Below are positions 46,976 through 54,380 of a stretch of DNA of 64,000 nucleotides, piece after piece (position 1 is the stretch's first letter; every line of letters begins with the position of its first letter). Both the position numbers and the translations under genes were made by a program. Below the pieces are notes generated by a model. It was not told the DNA's origin. It did no database searches and worked only from the letters and a program-made list of their open reading frames with translations. Source of the DNA: Flavobacterium gelatinilyticum (GTDB taxonomy: Bacteria; Bacteroidota; Bacteroidia; Flavobacteriales; Flavobacteriaceae); NCBI RefSeq assembly GCF_027111295.1, contig NZ_CP114287.1:3472001-3536000 (forward strand), written 5' to 3'.

Positions 46976-47884
46976 TTACAGAAAATCCTCGTCGATAAGT
47001 TCTTTATTAATTGCCGCTCCTGCGAAAGATCCGGAAGAAACCGCCAAAGCAACAGATCGCATTTGAGTTGCAGCATCGCCGCTTCCATAAATTCCCGGAA
47101 TAGTTGTTTTTTGCATAAAATCAACTTTCAAGTATCCTTGCTCATTGATTTCACAGCCTAAATCTTGCGGTAAAGAACAATGTTGTTCAAATGCAGGTCT
47201 TGCGTAAACAGCTTTTACATCAGCCTTTTTGCCGTTCTTAAAAACAATATTCGAAATATAACCGGAATTGTGTTCAAAAGAATCTATTTCTTCTTCTAAA
47301 ACAGAAACTCCGTGATTTTGTAAAACCTGAGTTTGTTCCAATGTCAATTCAGATTTTCCATTCGTGCAGAGTCTCAAATCTTTAGTCCAGTTCGAAATCA
47401 GTTTGGCGTATTCGAAACCCATTTCTCCATTGGCGATAATTGCCGTTTTTTCGCCTTTGACTTCATAACCATGACAGTACGGACAATGCAAAACCGAAAT
47501 TCCCCAGCATTCACCAAAACCTTTAATTTCAGGAAAAAGATCTTTAACTCCGGTTGCAAACAAGACTTTTCTCGAAGTAAAAACATCTCCCGATTCTGTT
47601 GTTATTGTAAAACCTTTTTCAATTCTGTCGGCTTTTACAGCCAATCCCTTATAAAATTGTACTGTTTTATAAATGTCAACCTGTAATTTGGCTTTCGCCG
47701 AAATAACAGCAGGCTTTTCACCATCCTGCGTAATAAAATTATGAGAATGCGGTGTTTGTCGGTTGCAGGGCAGACCGCTGTCAATAACCAAAACCTGACG
47801 CAGAGAACGTCCTAAACTCATAGCAGCAGACAGTCCGCTGTAACTGCCTCCAACGATAATCACTTCAAAATTCTTTTGTTCCAT
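46976..47884 (-). CDS. NAD(P)/FAD-dependent oxidoreductase, thioredoxin-reductase-like
   Basis: Encodes 302 residues. An N-terminal FAD site (VIIVGGSYSGLSAAMSLGRS), an ATG motif (LFATGVKDLFPEI), a CPYC pair in VLHCPYCHGYEVKG (C134, C137) and a C-terminal GIYGSGDAATQMRSVALAV block match the class of low-molecular-weight thioredoxin-reductase-like proteins. The second nucleotide site is degenerate (IIANGEMGFEYAK rather than a full GxGxxA), so NAD(P)H specificity is uncertain. The start codon is 9 bases after the MerC gene stop, so they are coupled in one operon read from the divergent fur/merC region. The electron acceptor is unknown. Confidence 0.88.
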   Translation of the reverse strand: MEQKNFEVIIVGGSYSGLSAAMSLGRSLRQVLVIDSGLPCNRQTPHSHNFITQDGEKPAVISAKAKLQVDIYKTVQFYKGLAVKADRIEKGFTITTESGDVFTSRKVLFATGVKDLFPEIKGFGECWGISVLHCPYCHGYEVKGEKTAIIANGEMGFEYAKLISNWTKDLRLCTNGKSELTLEQTQVLQNHGVSVLEEEIDSFEHNSGYISNIVFKNGKKADVKAVYARPAFEQHCSLPQDLGCEINEQGYLKVDFMQKTTIPGIYGSGDAATQMRSVALAVSSGSFAGAAINKELIDEDFL

Positions 47885-47893
47885 GTTTCTGTT

Positions 47894-48244
47894 TTAATGA
47901 TTTGTTTTGTGTAAATTGTAATTGATTAAATGCCCGACGATCATTCCGATGCCGCCGTAATAAATTAAATCGAGGTGAATTTCAAAAAGAAGATCGCTTA
48001 AAATACTGATCCAGATTAAAGACATTGAAACAACCAGAATTGCAGAGACCAAAAGAGCCGATTTTTTTATAATTTTGAAAATTGCAAATAAACCGATTGA
48101 AGCAAAGATAAGATCGACAATTGGATTGTGACTAATGCCTAATGGGAGTAGGGTCAGAATTGGAAAAATCAAACAATGCACTAAACAGATAGTCGCACTT
48201 GAAATTCCTAAAATATCGTAAAAGGATGTGGTGGTTTTCTTCAT
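47894..48244 (-). CDS. MerC-domain membrane protein
   Basis: Encodes 116 residues with four predicted membrane helices. The MerC-type Cys pair occurs in the first helix (ATICLVHCLIFPILTLLP). MerC proteins were described as mercury carriers; in Bacteroidota short MerC-like proteins often lie under metal regulators instead. Here it is divergent from a Fur-family gene, with a 19-bp palindrome across its -33 region, so control by that regulator is likely and a role in zinc or other metal handling is possible. It is cotranscribed with the FAD oxidoreductase gene. Confidence 0.85.
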   Translation of the reverse strand: MKKTTTSFYDILGISSATICLVHCLIFPILTLLPLGISHNPIVDLIFASIGLFAIFKIIKKSALLVSAILVVSMSLIWISILSDLLFEIHLDLIYYGGIGMIVGHLINYNLHKTNH

Positions 48245-48276
48245 ATCTCTTAAATTAGCTTAACGCAATTATGTTG

Positions 48277-48304
48277 CAAATATATGTAATTTTATCAATT
48301 GCAA
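48277..48304 (-). promoter_or_regulatory. Promoter of the merC-oxidoreductase operon
   Basis: The minus strand has TTG (48302-48304), a 17-base spacer and TATATTTG (48277-48284). The -33 element falls inside the palindrome at 48298-48316. Confidence 0.7.
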
Positions 48305-48316
48305 CATTGTTGCGAT
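48298..48316. promoter_or_regulatory. Fur/Zur-type 9-1-9 palindrome
   Basis: ATTGCAACATTGTTGCGAT has 9-base arms around one base, with a single mismatched pair; the inner GCAACATTGTTGC is perfect. Flanking TTTTATC (48290) and GATAAAA (48314) add outer symmetry. A weaker GCAAT..GTTGC copy lies at 48265-48277. It stands 22 bases before the Fur-family start codon and over the merC -33 box, the place for autoregulation and divergent control. Confidence 0.7.
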
Positions 48317-48338
48317 AAAATTTTTTAATTCAAAAAAA

Positions 48339-48731
48339 ATGAAAACGACACGTAACACTACAGCAAAGACAGCCGTTATAGAGGTTTTTGAGAAATCAAA
48401 AACAGCACTGTCTCACGCCGAAATTCAGAAACAATTAAACGATGTATGCGATCGCGTCACGATTTACAGAATCCTCGACCGATTAGTAAATGACGATATC
48501 ATTCATAAAATTTCAAACCTTGACGGTACAGTAAAATATGCAAAATGCAATCATTCACATCAGCGTGTGCATATTCATAATCACGCACATTTCAGCTGCG
48601 AAAACTGTCATGAAATTACCTGCCTCGAGAATGTAAAGCCAAGTTATATCATGCCGCACAACTATAAAGTTAAGGAGATAAACTTTACCTTATCGGGATT
48701 ATGTCCGAAATGTTTAAATTCTAACATTTAA
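48339..48731 (+). CDS. Fur-family metal-dependent repressor (Zur-like)
   Basis: Encodes 130 residues, slightly short for the family. The N-terminal winged helix contains ALSHAEIQKQLNDVCDRVTI with YRILDRLVNDDIIHKI. The hinge and dimer domain has the His-rich KCNHSHQRVHIHNHAHFSCE segment and two Cys pairs (CENC and CPKC) for the structural zinc. The many His and the two CxxC pairs suit Zur or Fur; which metal it senses cannot be decided here. Divergent from merC, with a 19-bp palindrome between them. It lies 74 bases before the Nramp gene, which has its own promoter and a different operator. Confidence 0.9.
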   Translation: MKTTRNTTAKTAVIEVFEKSKTALSHAEIQKQLNDVCDRVTIYRILDRLVNDDIIHKISNLDGTVKYAKCNHSHQRVHIHNHAHFSCENCHEITCLENVKPSYIMPHNYKVKEINFTLSGLCPKCLNSNI

Positions 48732-48733
48732 CA

Positions 48734-48749
48734 TTTAGACTCGTCTAAA
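48734..48749. promoter_or_regulatory. Palindromic operator upstream of the Nramp gene
   Basis: TTTAGACTCGTCTAAA is a perfect 7-2-7 palindrome, four bases upstream of the -33 TTG of the Nramp promoter. The near-copy at 46793-46808 covers the TonB receptor -7 box. The shape fits a DtxR/MntR dimer site, and such a regulator is encoded just after the Nramp gene. Confidence 0.7.
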
Positions 48750-48753
48750 AATA

Positions 48754-48786
48754 TTGTTCAGCGAATATAATTTTTCTATATATTTG
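48754..48786 (+). promoter_or_regulatory. Nramp gene promoter
   Basis: TTG (48754-48756), a 22-base spacer and TATATTTG (48779-48786) match the Bacteroidota consensus. The ATG at 48806 is 19 bases downstream of the -7 box. Confidence 0.75.
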
Positions 48787-48805
48787 TGAAAACAATATAA
48801 TTACG

Positions 48806-50674
48806 ATGAGTAAATCTCTAGAAGAAGTTCATGAATCGGTTTCTACAGAACATAAAAAAACAGGATTCAGAAAAATATTAGCATTTTTAGGTCCGGCGTA
48901 CCTTGTGAGCGTCGGATATATGGACCCCGGAAACTGGGCAACCGATATAGCAGGAGGGAGTCAGTTTGGTTACACTCTTGTATGGGTTTTATTAATGAGC
49001 AACCTCATGGCTTTGCTTTTGCAGAGTTTGAGTGCACGTCTTGGAATTGTAACCCAGCGGGATCTTGCTCAGGCTTCAAGAGAAACGTATTCGAAGTACA
49101 TCAATTATATTTTATACTTTCTGGCCGAGATTGCCATAGCGGCCTGCGATTTGGCAGAAGTACTCGGAATGGCGATTGGAATTAACCTGCTTTTTGGAAT
49201 TCCATTGCTCGAAGCGGTTTTGATTACCGTTTTAGACACCTTTTTGCTGCTTTTCCTGATCAATAAAGGAATCCGTAAGATGGAAGCCTTCATTATAGCT
49301 TTAGTGGCAATAATTGGCTTTTCTTTTATTTTCGAAATGATTTTTGCCGAACCGGAAATGCATAAAGTGCTCGAAGGTCTTATTCCGTCGATTCCAAATT
49401 CGGCAGCTTTGTATATAGCGATCGGAATCATTGGGGCGACTGTTATGCCTCACAACTTGTACCTGCATTCGTCTTTGGTGCAGACCAGAAAATTTGATCG
49501 TACTCCGGCCGGAATCAAACAAGCCCTAAAATATAATTTAATCGATTCTACGATAGCCCTTAATCTTGCCTTTTTTGTAAATGCGGCTATTCTGATTCTC
49601 GCAGCTGCAACCTTTCATCGAAATGGAATGTATGAAGTAGCTGAAATTCAGGATGCTCATCAATTCCTGGAACCTTTGCTGGGAACAAAATGGGCGCCTA
49701 TTTTGTTTGCCGTAGCGTTAATTGCGGCAGGACAAAGTTCAACAGTTACCGGAACACTTGCCGGACAAATCGTAATGGAAGGCTATTTACATTTTAGAAT
49801 CCAGCCGTGGGTCCGCCGAATTATAACCCGTTTGATTGCGATTATTCCCGCTGTAATTGTTATTTTAATTTATGGCGAAAGCGTCACAGGAAAGTTATTG
49901 ATCCTAAGTCAGGTTATTTTGAGCCTCCAGTTAGGCTTTGCGATTATTCCGCTGATTCATTTTGTGAGCGACAAATCGAAAATGAATGGTTTTCATATTT
50001 CCAGAACTACTCAGGTTGTTTCCTGGATTATTGCATCAATCATTGTTTCCTTAAATGCCAAATTGGTTTACGATGAAATTACTTCATGGCTGGAAAGTTC
50101 GGCTCACCCAACGATTTTATGGTTTACAGTAGTACCGCTTGCTTTTGGATTTTCAGCTTTATTATTATATATAGTTTTCAAACCCTTCATTGCTAAATTC
50201 AAAGCAAAAATGATCAATCATTCACCGCATAATCTGCAGCTGCGTTTTACGCCAAAAGAAAGTCAGACTGTAAAAAACATAGCAATTTCTGTTGATTTTT
50301 CTAATGCAGATGAAGCAGCTCTCAACCATGCTTTTGAATTGGGCGGAATGGATGCCAAATATACGCTGATTCATATTGTGGAAACCGTTGGTGCTTTAAT
50401 GTATGGCATTCACGTTCATGATCATGAAACTACAATCGACGAAAAATTGTTATTGGAATATAAAGAAATGCTTTCGCAGAAAGGATTTAATATCGAAACG
50501 GAACTTGGTTTTGGAAAACCCAACAAAGTAATTCCTAAAATCATAAACGAAGGCAGTTTTGATATTCTCGTTATGGGAACTCACGGCCACACGGGATTAA
50601 AGGATATTCTTTTTGGCACAACCGTAGATAAACTGAGACATAAAATTTCGATACCTTTGTTGATTGTTAAATAA
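48806..50674 (+). CDS. Nramp divalent metal transporter (MntH-like) with C-terminal universal stress domain
   Basis: Encodes 622 residues. Residues 20-465 are an Nramp transporter: the metal-site motif MDPGNWATD near 40, MPHNLYLHSSLVQTR near 213, and about eleven membrane helices. A plain MntH is about 410-450 aa. Residues 485-622 are a universal stress protein domain (KNIAISVDFSNADEAALNHA, and an ATP-binding-type MGTHGHTGLKDILFGTT). It is predicted to import Mn2+ or Fe2+ with protons across the inner membrane; the USP domain may gate transport by nucleotide. Downstream is a DtxR/MntR regulator gene and upstream a matching operator, supporting metal-dependent repression. Confidence 0.93.
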   Translation: MSKSLEEVHESVSTEHKKTGFRKILAFLGPAYLVSVGYMDPGNWATDIAGGSQFGYTLVWVLLMSNLMALLLQSLSARLGIVTQRDLAQASRETYSKYINYILYFLAEIAIAACDLAEVLGMAIGINLLFGIPLLEAVLITVLDTFLLLFLINKGIRKMEAFIIALVAIIGFSFIFEMIFAEPEMHKVLEGLIPSIPNSAALYIAIGIIGATVMPHNLYLHSSLVQTRKFDRTPAGIKQALKYNLIDSTIALNLAFFVNAAILILAAATFHRNGMYEVAEIQDAHQFLEPLLGTKWAPILFAVALIAAGQSSTVTGTLAGQIVMEGYLHFRIQPWVRRIITRLIAIIPAVIVILIYGESVTGKLLILSQVILSLQLGFAIIPLIHFVSDKSKMNGFHISRTTQVVSWIIASIIVSLNAKLVYDEITSWLESSAHPTILWFTVVPLAFGFSALLLYIVFKPFIAKFKAKMINHSPHNLQLRFTPKESQTVKNIAISVDFSNADEAALNHAFELGGMDAKYTLIHIVETVGALMYGIHVHDHETTIDEKLLLEYKEMLSQKGFNIETELGFGKPNKVIPKIINEGSFDILVMGTHGHTGLKDILFGTTVDKLRHKISIPLLIVK

Positions 50675-50677
50675 AAG

Positions 50678-50745
50678 GGGCAAAGACTCAGAAGGACAAA
50701 GGGACAAAGCCTTTGCAACTCTGAACCTTTGAGCCTTTGAACCTC
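50678..50745. repeat. CAAAGG-family inverted repeat
   Basis: GGGGCAAAGACTCAGAAGG and further CAAAG units (50678-50709) face CTTTGCAACTCTGAACCTTT and further units (50710-50745). It fills the 78-base gap between the Nramp and DtxR genes and resembles the repeat at 39927-40045. Confidence 0.65.
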
Positions 50746-50752
50746 AAAAAAA

Positions 50753-51406
50753 ATGACTTTTTCAGAAGAAAATTACCTAAAATCGATCTATCACCTGACT
50801 GCAGCTTCAGAAACCGAAGTGAGTACTAACGCCATTGCCGAAATTATGGAAACAAAAGCGTCTTCTGTAACTGATATGCTTAAAAAGCTGGCGGAGAAAG
50901 ATTTGGTGAATTATAAAAAATATCAGGGCGTTTCGTTGACCGAGAACGGAAAACTTGCCGCAAAAATGATTGTTAGAAAGCACCGTTTGTGGGAAGTGTT
51001 TCTGGTTGAAAAGCTTAACTTTAGCTGGGATGAGGTACATGATATTGCAGAACAGCTGGAACATATCAAATCAGAACAATTGATTAATCGTCTGGATGAT
51101 TTTCTTGGAAATCCTACTGAAGACCCGCACGGCGACCCGATTCCGGATGCAAACGGACGTATCATTAAAATTGAAAAACAGCTCCTGTCTGAATTAGAAG
51201 AAAATCAAACCGGCATTTGTGTTGGTGTAAAAGATACTTCTTCGGAATTTCTGAAATATCTGGATAAACAGGGAATTGCTCTAGGTTCAAAGATCGAATT
51301 CCTTTCTAAAGAATCTTTTGATTTGTCTGTTAGAATAAAAGTGAATGATAGAGAATTATCTATTTCGAATAAAATTGCTTCTAATTTGTTTGTGAAGCTT
51401 TTGTAA
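50753..51406 (+). CDS. DtxR/MntR family metal-dependent repressor
   Basis: Encodes 217 residues. The N-terminal winged helix (MTFSEENYLKSIYHLTAASE, with TNAIAEIMETKASSVTDML as recognition region) leads to the metal-binding dimer domain with RKHRLWEVFLVEKL, WDEVHDIAEQLEHIKSEQL and an HGDPIP turn. The last 70 residues form an SH3-like FeoA domain. The family binds Mn2+ or Fe2+ and represses uptake genes. It lies 78 bases after the Nramp gene, probably in the same transcript; a palindrome suited to this family occurs before Nramp and before the TonB receptor. No copy is seen directly before this gene. Confidence 0.92.
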   Translation: MTFSEENYLKSIYHLTAASETEVSTNAIAEIMETKASSVTDMLKKLAEKDLVNYKKYQGVSLTENGKLAAKMIVRKHRLWEVFLVEKLNFSWDEVHDIAEQLEHIKSEQLINRLDDFLGNPTEDPHGDPIPDANGRIIKIEKQLLSELEENQTGICVGVKDTSSEFLKYLDKQGIALGSKIEFLSKESFDLSVRIKVNDRELSISNKIASNLFVKLL

Positions 51407-51423
51407 ATCTTGAATTTTAAATA

Positions 51424-51450
51424 CCTAACAGGTTTTTAAAACCTGTTAGG
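51424..51450. terminator. Palindrome between convergent genes, likely bidirectional terminator
   Basis: CCTAACAGGTTTT (51424-51436) and AAAACCTGTTAGG (51438-51450) are perfect inverted copies around a single T. It lies between the DtxR gene and the convergent hypothetical gene. It resembles the palindromes around the transposase at 61843-62709, though the stem sequence differs. Confidence 0.65.
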
Positions 51451-51463
51451 ATAAATATATAAT

Positions 51464-51865
51464 CTATTTTATAATTCCTTTTTCAATCATTTCCAGCATT
51501 ACCGGAGAAGCATTTTTAAACGTTGGCGGCTGTTCTATAATACTTCCGGCATTCTTTTTATTTACTTTAAACGTAACATCATTATCTGTTGTAAAAAGTA
51601 AAGCGGTCAGAAATGGTTTTTTGATGTGCGAACCCAAAATCAATAAAGCTTCATCTAAAGTATGAATGCTTTCGATTTCTTCGGTTTTATATTTAAAAGT
51701 CAATGAAATTGAGAAAGTATTATCTTCATTTAAAACCAATCGGAAATACACATTTTTAAGTTCTGTATCGCCCATAGTTTTGGCCAAAGTTAATTTTGCG
51801 AAAGTTCCAGATTGGATGCTTTCTTTAACTCGTTCACAAAAAAGGGCAAATATTGGTTCGTACAT
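51464..51865 (-). CDS. Hypothetical protein
   Basis: Encodes 133 residues; I do not recognise the family. There is no signal peptide or membrane segment. The alternating strand pattern (VYFRLVLNEDNTFSISLTFK) and a helix (TLDEALLILGSHI) suggest a small alpha/beta protein. The start MYEPIFALFCERVKESIQSG is well placed. It could be a fragment related to a larger Flavobacterium protein; this cannot be checked here. It lies between the convergent palindrome at 51424 and repeats at 51871-52022, apparently as a single-gene unit. Confidence 0.6.
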   Translation of the reverse strand: MYEPIFALFCERVKESIQSGTFAKLTLAKTMGDTELKNVYFRLVLNEDNTFSISLTFKYKTEEIESIHTLDEALLILGSHIKKPFLTALLFTTDNDVTFKVNKKNAGSIIEQPPTFKNASPVMLEMIEKGIIK

Positions 51866-51870
51866 TTTTT

Positions 51871-52022
51871 TAGGTGCTAAGGTTCTGAGATACTGAGGTT
51901 CTAAGTTTTATCCTCTTTGGTGTTTAATTTAACCACAAAGGTCGCTAAGATTTACGCAAAGCACACAAAGAAAATAAAAAAACTTAGCGAACCTTGCGTA
52001 AATCTTAGCGCCCTTTGCGGTT
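51871..52022. repeat. Two intergenic repeats, one a long hairpin
   Basis: 51871-51908 carries TAGGTGCTAAGGTTCTGAGA and related units, a single arm of the CAAAGG-type family. 51931-51961 (AACCACAAAGGTCGCTAAGA and on) is the near-complete reverse complement of 51993-52022 (ending GCCCTTTGCGGTT), about 27 of 30 positions, with a 31-base loop. A partial copy of the right arm occurs at 32023-32057. Confidence 0.8.
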
Positions 52023-52029
52023 AAGAAAA

Positions 52030-52812
52030 TTATTTTCCTGTAAATTCAGCTTTACGTTTTTCTAAGAATGCTGTCGTTCCTTCTTTAAAATCAGCAGTTC
52101 CAAAACATTCTCCAAATGATTTTATTTCGGTATCAAAACCATTTTTGCCATCTTTATAATTGGCATTAATAGATTTTATTGCTTTCCCAATTGCAAACGG
52201 AGCATTTTTGATGATTCTTTGCGCAATGGCAGCTGTAAAAGATAAAAGTTCAGTTTGTGCCACTACATGGTTTACTAAACCGTATTGTTTGGCTTCTTCT
52301 GCAGAAATCATTGCGGCAGTCATGATCATTTCCATCGCACGGCCTTTACCAATTAGTTGAGGTAAACGCTGTGTTCCGCCGTAACCAGGAATTAGTCCTA
52401 GAGTTACTTCCGGAAGTCCCATTTTAGCATTATCAGAAGCTATTCTGAAATGACATGCCATTGCCAGTTCCAGTCCGCCTCCAAGAGCAAAACCATTAAT
52501 GGCTGCAATAACCGGTTTTCTTAGGTTTTCGATGCAATCAAATAACGCTTCATGTCCTTCGGCAGCTAATTGTGCACCTTCGACAACGGTATAATTTGCA
52601 AATTCTGAAATATCGGCTCCTGCCACAAAAGCTTTTTCGCCGGTTCCCGTTATAATAATAACACGAACATTGTCATCATTTCCTAAAGCAGAAACAGCAT
52701 TGCTCAAATCACTGATTGTGGCTTTATTTAAAGCATTTAGTTTTGCAGGCCTGTTAATTGTAATAGTTGCAATTCTTTCTTCAATAGAAACTAGAATGTT
52801 TTCGTAATTCAT
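52030..52812 (-). CDS. Enoyl-CoA hydratase/isomerase (crotonase family)
   Basis: Encodes 260 residues, typical length, from ATG 52812 (an upstream in-frame codon overlaps the kinase gene and is not needed). Crotonase features: ITINRPAKLNALN start, oxyanion-hole segments GEKAFVAGADISEF and NGFALGGGLELAM, and the two catalytic-Glu regions ALGGGLELAMAC and GLPEVTLGLIPGYGGTQRL. It hydrates trans-2-enoyl-CoA in fatty-acid or amino-acid degradation; the exact substrate (short-chain, crotonyl-CoA) is inferred. The start is 10 bases after the histidine kinase stop, so they share a transcript, although no functional link is evident. Confidence 0.92.
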   Translation of the reverse strand: MNYENILVSIEERIATITINRPAKLNALNKATISDLSNAVSALGNDDNVRVIIITGTGEKAFVAGADISEFANYTVVEGAQLAAEGHEALFDCIENLRKPVIAAINGFALGGGLELAMACHFRIASDNAKMGLPEVTLGLIPGYGGTQRLPQLIGKGRAMEMIMTAAMISAEEAKQYGLVNHVVAQTELLSFTAAIAQRIIKNAPFAIGKAIKSINANYKDGKNGFDTEIKSFGECFGTADFKEGTTAFLEKRKAEFTGK

Positions 52813-52822
52813 AACGCTGATT

Positions 52823-54295
52823 TTATGAGTTTGTAATAGGTAGAGAAACCCTAAATGTGGTTCCTTTTCCGTAAGTTGATTCAAAGGTAATTGTTCCTTT
52901 GTAATTTTCGATGATGTTTTTTATAATTCCCAGACCAAGTCCCATTCCGCTGGTTTTAGTGGTAAATTTTGGTTCGAAAATTCTGCCGATATCTTGCTTT
53001 TGAATTCCGATTCCGTTGTCTTTTACCGCAATTTCAACATTGTTGTTTCGTCTTTTTACCGAAACCACAATAGATTTTTGAAACTGACTTTCCGGAATGG
53101 CCTGAGTTGCGTTTTTAACCAAATTGGTAATCACACGAATCAATTGTGTACGATCCATTTTTGAAATAATTTCTTCTTCTTCTTTTTCGAAAGAAATATA
53201 ATCTTCATTGAAAATATCCAAAGCCAGTTCTACAACCTCAACTACATTTAAAGTTTCATTTTGCTGTGCCGGCATCGAAGCAAAATTCGAAAATGCCGAA
53301 GCTACAGACGTCATGGTATCAATCTGCTGAATCAGGGTTTCTGAATAATCATTCATTTTCTGCTTTACATCAGGATCATTCGGATCAAATTTTCTTTGAA
53401 AACTCTGAACCGTTAAACGCATTGGCGTAAGCGGATTTTTAATCTCGTGCGCTACTTGTTTGGCCATTTCGCGCCAGGCTTCTTCACGTTCACTTTGTGC
53501 GAGTTTGATCGCACTGGTTTCCAGTTTGTCGACCATTCCGTTATACGCTTTGATCAGGAAGTTGACTTCTTTGCTGTTGGCTTCCAGAACAATTTTCTCG
53601 TTTTTCTGATCCAGATTGGTTTCTTCCAAACGATCTGAAATGGTTTTAAGCGATTTTGTAATATAAGTGGAAAGAAAATATGCTAAAGCAAAAGCCACAA
53701 TCAGCATAAAAGAATAGACCTGACTTAAACGAATCAGGAAAGTATTCAACTCGTTGTCGTAATATCCATCGTCTTCTAAATACGGAAGATTCAGAATTCC
53801 GAGCGGTTTAAATTTTTCGTCTTTTATTAAACTGTATGAAGATCGGTTTTTAACTCCGTCGATGGTTTTAATGTCTACAAATCGCTTTTCGATAGAAGAA
53901 CGAACCAGCTTTAAAATGTATTCCGGAATTGGCGGTGCGATTTTATCAACGGCAAAAGATTCTTTGGAAGATTTTAAAAGTTTCCCGTCAAGGCTGTAAA
54001 TATTGATTTCAATTTTGTGAATCTGCGCCAGTTCGTGGATTTTATCTTTAAAAATTAAATCCAGATTTTGGGTTTTAAGCGGATAAGTTGTCGTTGAAAG
54101 AACGTAATTTATATGTTCTTTTACCGCATTTTCTTTTCGTTCTAAACGTTCCTGATGATATTCTTTTGCTTCTGTTTTAAATTGAATAATCGAAATCGAA
54201 GCCAATAAACAAGATGCCACAACAATCAATACAATCATCGACAGGAAAATCCTGGTACGAAGCGAAAGCATTGACATTTTGAAGTTGTTAAGCAT
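52823..54295 (-). CDS. Membrane sensor histidine kinase (NtrY-like)
   Basis: Encodes 490 residues from ATG 54295; an in-frame GTG at 54325 lies in a repeat and was rejected. First membrane helix about 15-38 (RIFLSMIVLIVVASCLLASI), a periplasmic sensor domain to about 185, second helix near 190-210, then a HAMP-like segment (TKSLKTISDRLEETNL). H box REMAKQVAHEIKNPLTPMRL with His near 283; N box VITNLVKNATQAI; G boxes DNGIGIQ and GMGLGLGI. It is complete and probably active. No response regulator gene is adjacent, so the partner is elsewhere. It precedes the enoyl-CoA hydratase gene by 10 bases. Confidence 0.92.
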   Translation of the reverse strand: MLNNFKMSMLSLRTRIFLSMIVLIVVASCLLASISIIQFKTEAKEYHQERLERKENAVKEHINYVLSTTTYPLKTQNLDLIFKDKIHELAQIHKIEINIYSLDGKLLKSSKESFAVDKIAPPIPEYILKLVRSSIEKRFVDIKTIDGVKNRSSYSLIKDEKFKPLGILNLPYLEDDGYYDNELNTFLIRLSQVYSFMLIVAFALAYFLSTYITKSLKTISDRLEETNLDQKNEKIVLEANSKEVNFLIKAYNGMVDKLETSAIKLAQSEREEAWREMAKQVAHEIKNPLTPMRLTVQSFQRKFDPNDPDVKQKMNDYSETLIQQIDTMTSVASAFSNFASMPAQQNETLNVVEVVELALDIFNEDYISFEKEEEEIISKMDRTQLIRVITNLVKNATQAIPESQFQKSIVVSVKRRNNNVEIAVKDNGIGIQKQDIGRIFEPKFTTKTSGMGLGLGIIKNIIENYKGTITFESTYGKGTTFRVSLPITNS

Positions 54296-54311
54296 GTTTT
54301 GTTGTTTTATT

Positions 54312-54373
54312 GTTTCAGGTTTCACGTTTCAGGTTATGTTGCGTGTGGCAACTTGAAACTTGAAACCTGAAAC
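54312..54373. repeat. GTTTCAG-family inverted repeat
   Basis: Three heptamers GTTTCAG/GTTTCAC/GTTTCAG at 54312-54335 face CTTGAAACTTGAAACCTGAAAC at 54350-54373 read as separate 7-mers, allowing a hairpin. This is the same heptamer family as 31792-32108. It lies between the hemJ and kinase genes. Confidence 0.8.
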
Positions 54374-54380
54374 TAAAAAA

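Noticed and set aside
47333..47686. Antisense frame over the FAD oxidoreductase gene
   Set aside because: Shadow frame with no homology; the minus-strand gene has clear FAD and CPYC motifs.
54296..54325. GTG start for the histidine kinase
   Set aside because: It lies in the GTTTCAG repeat; ATG 54295 directly precedes the first membrane helix.
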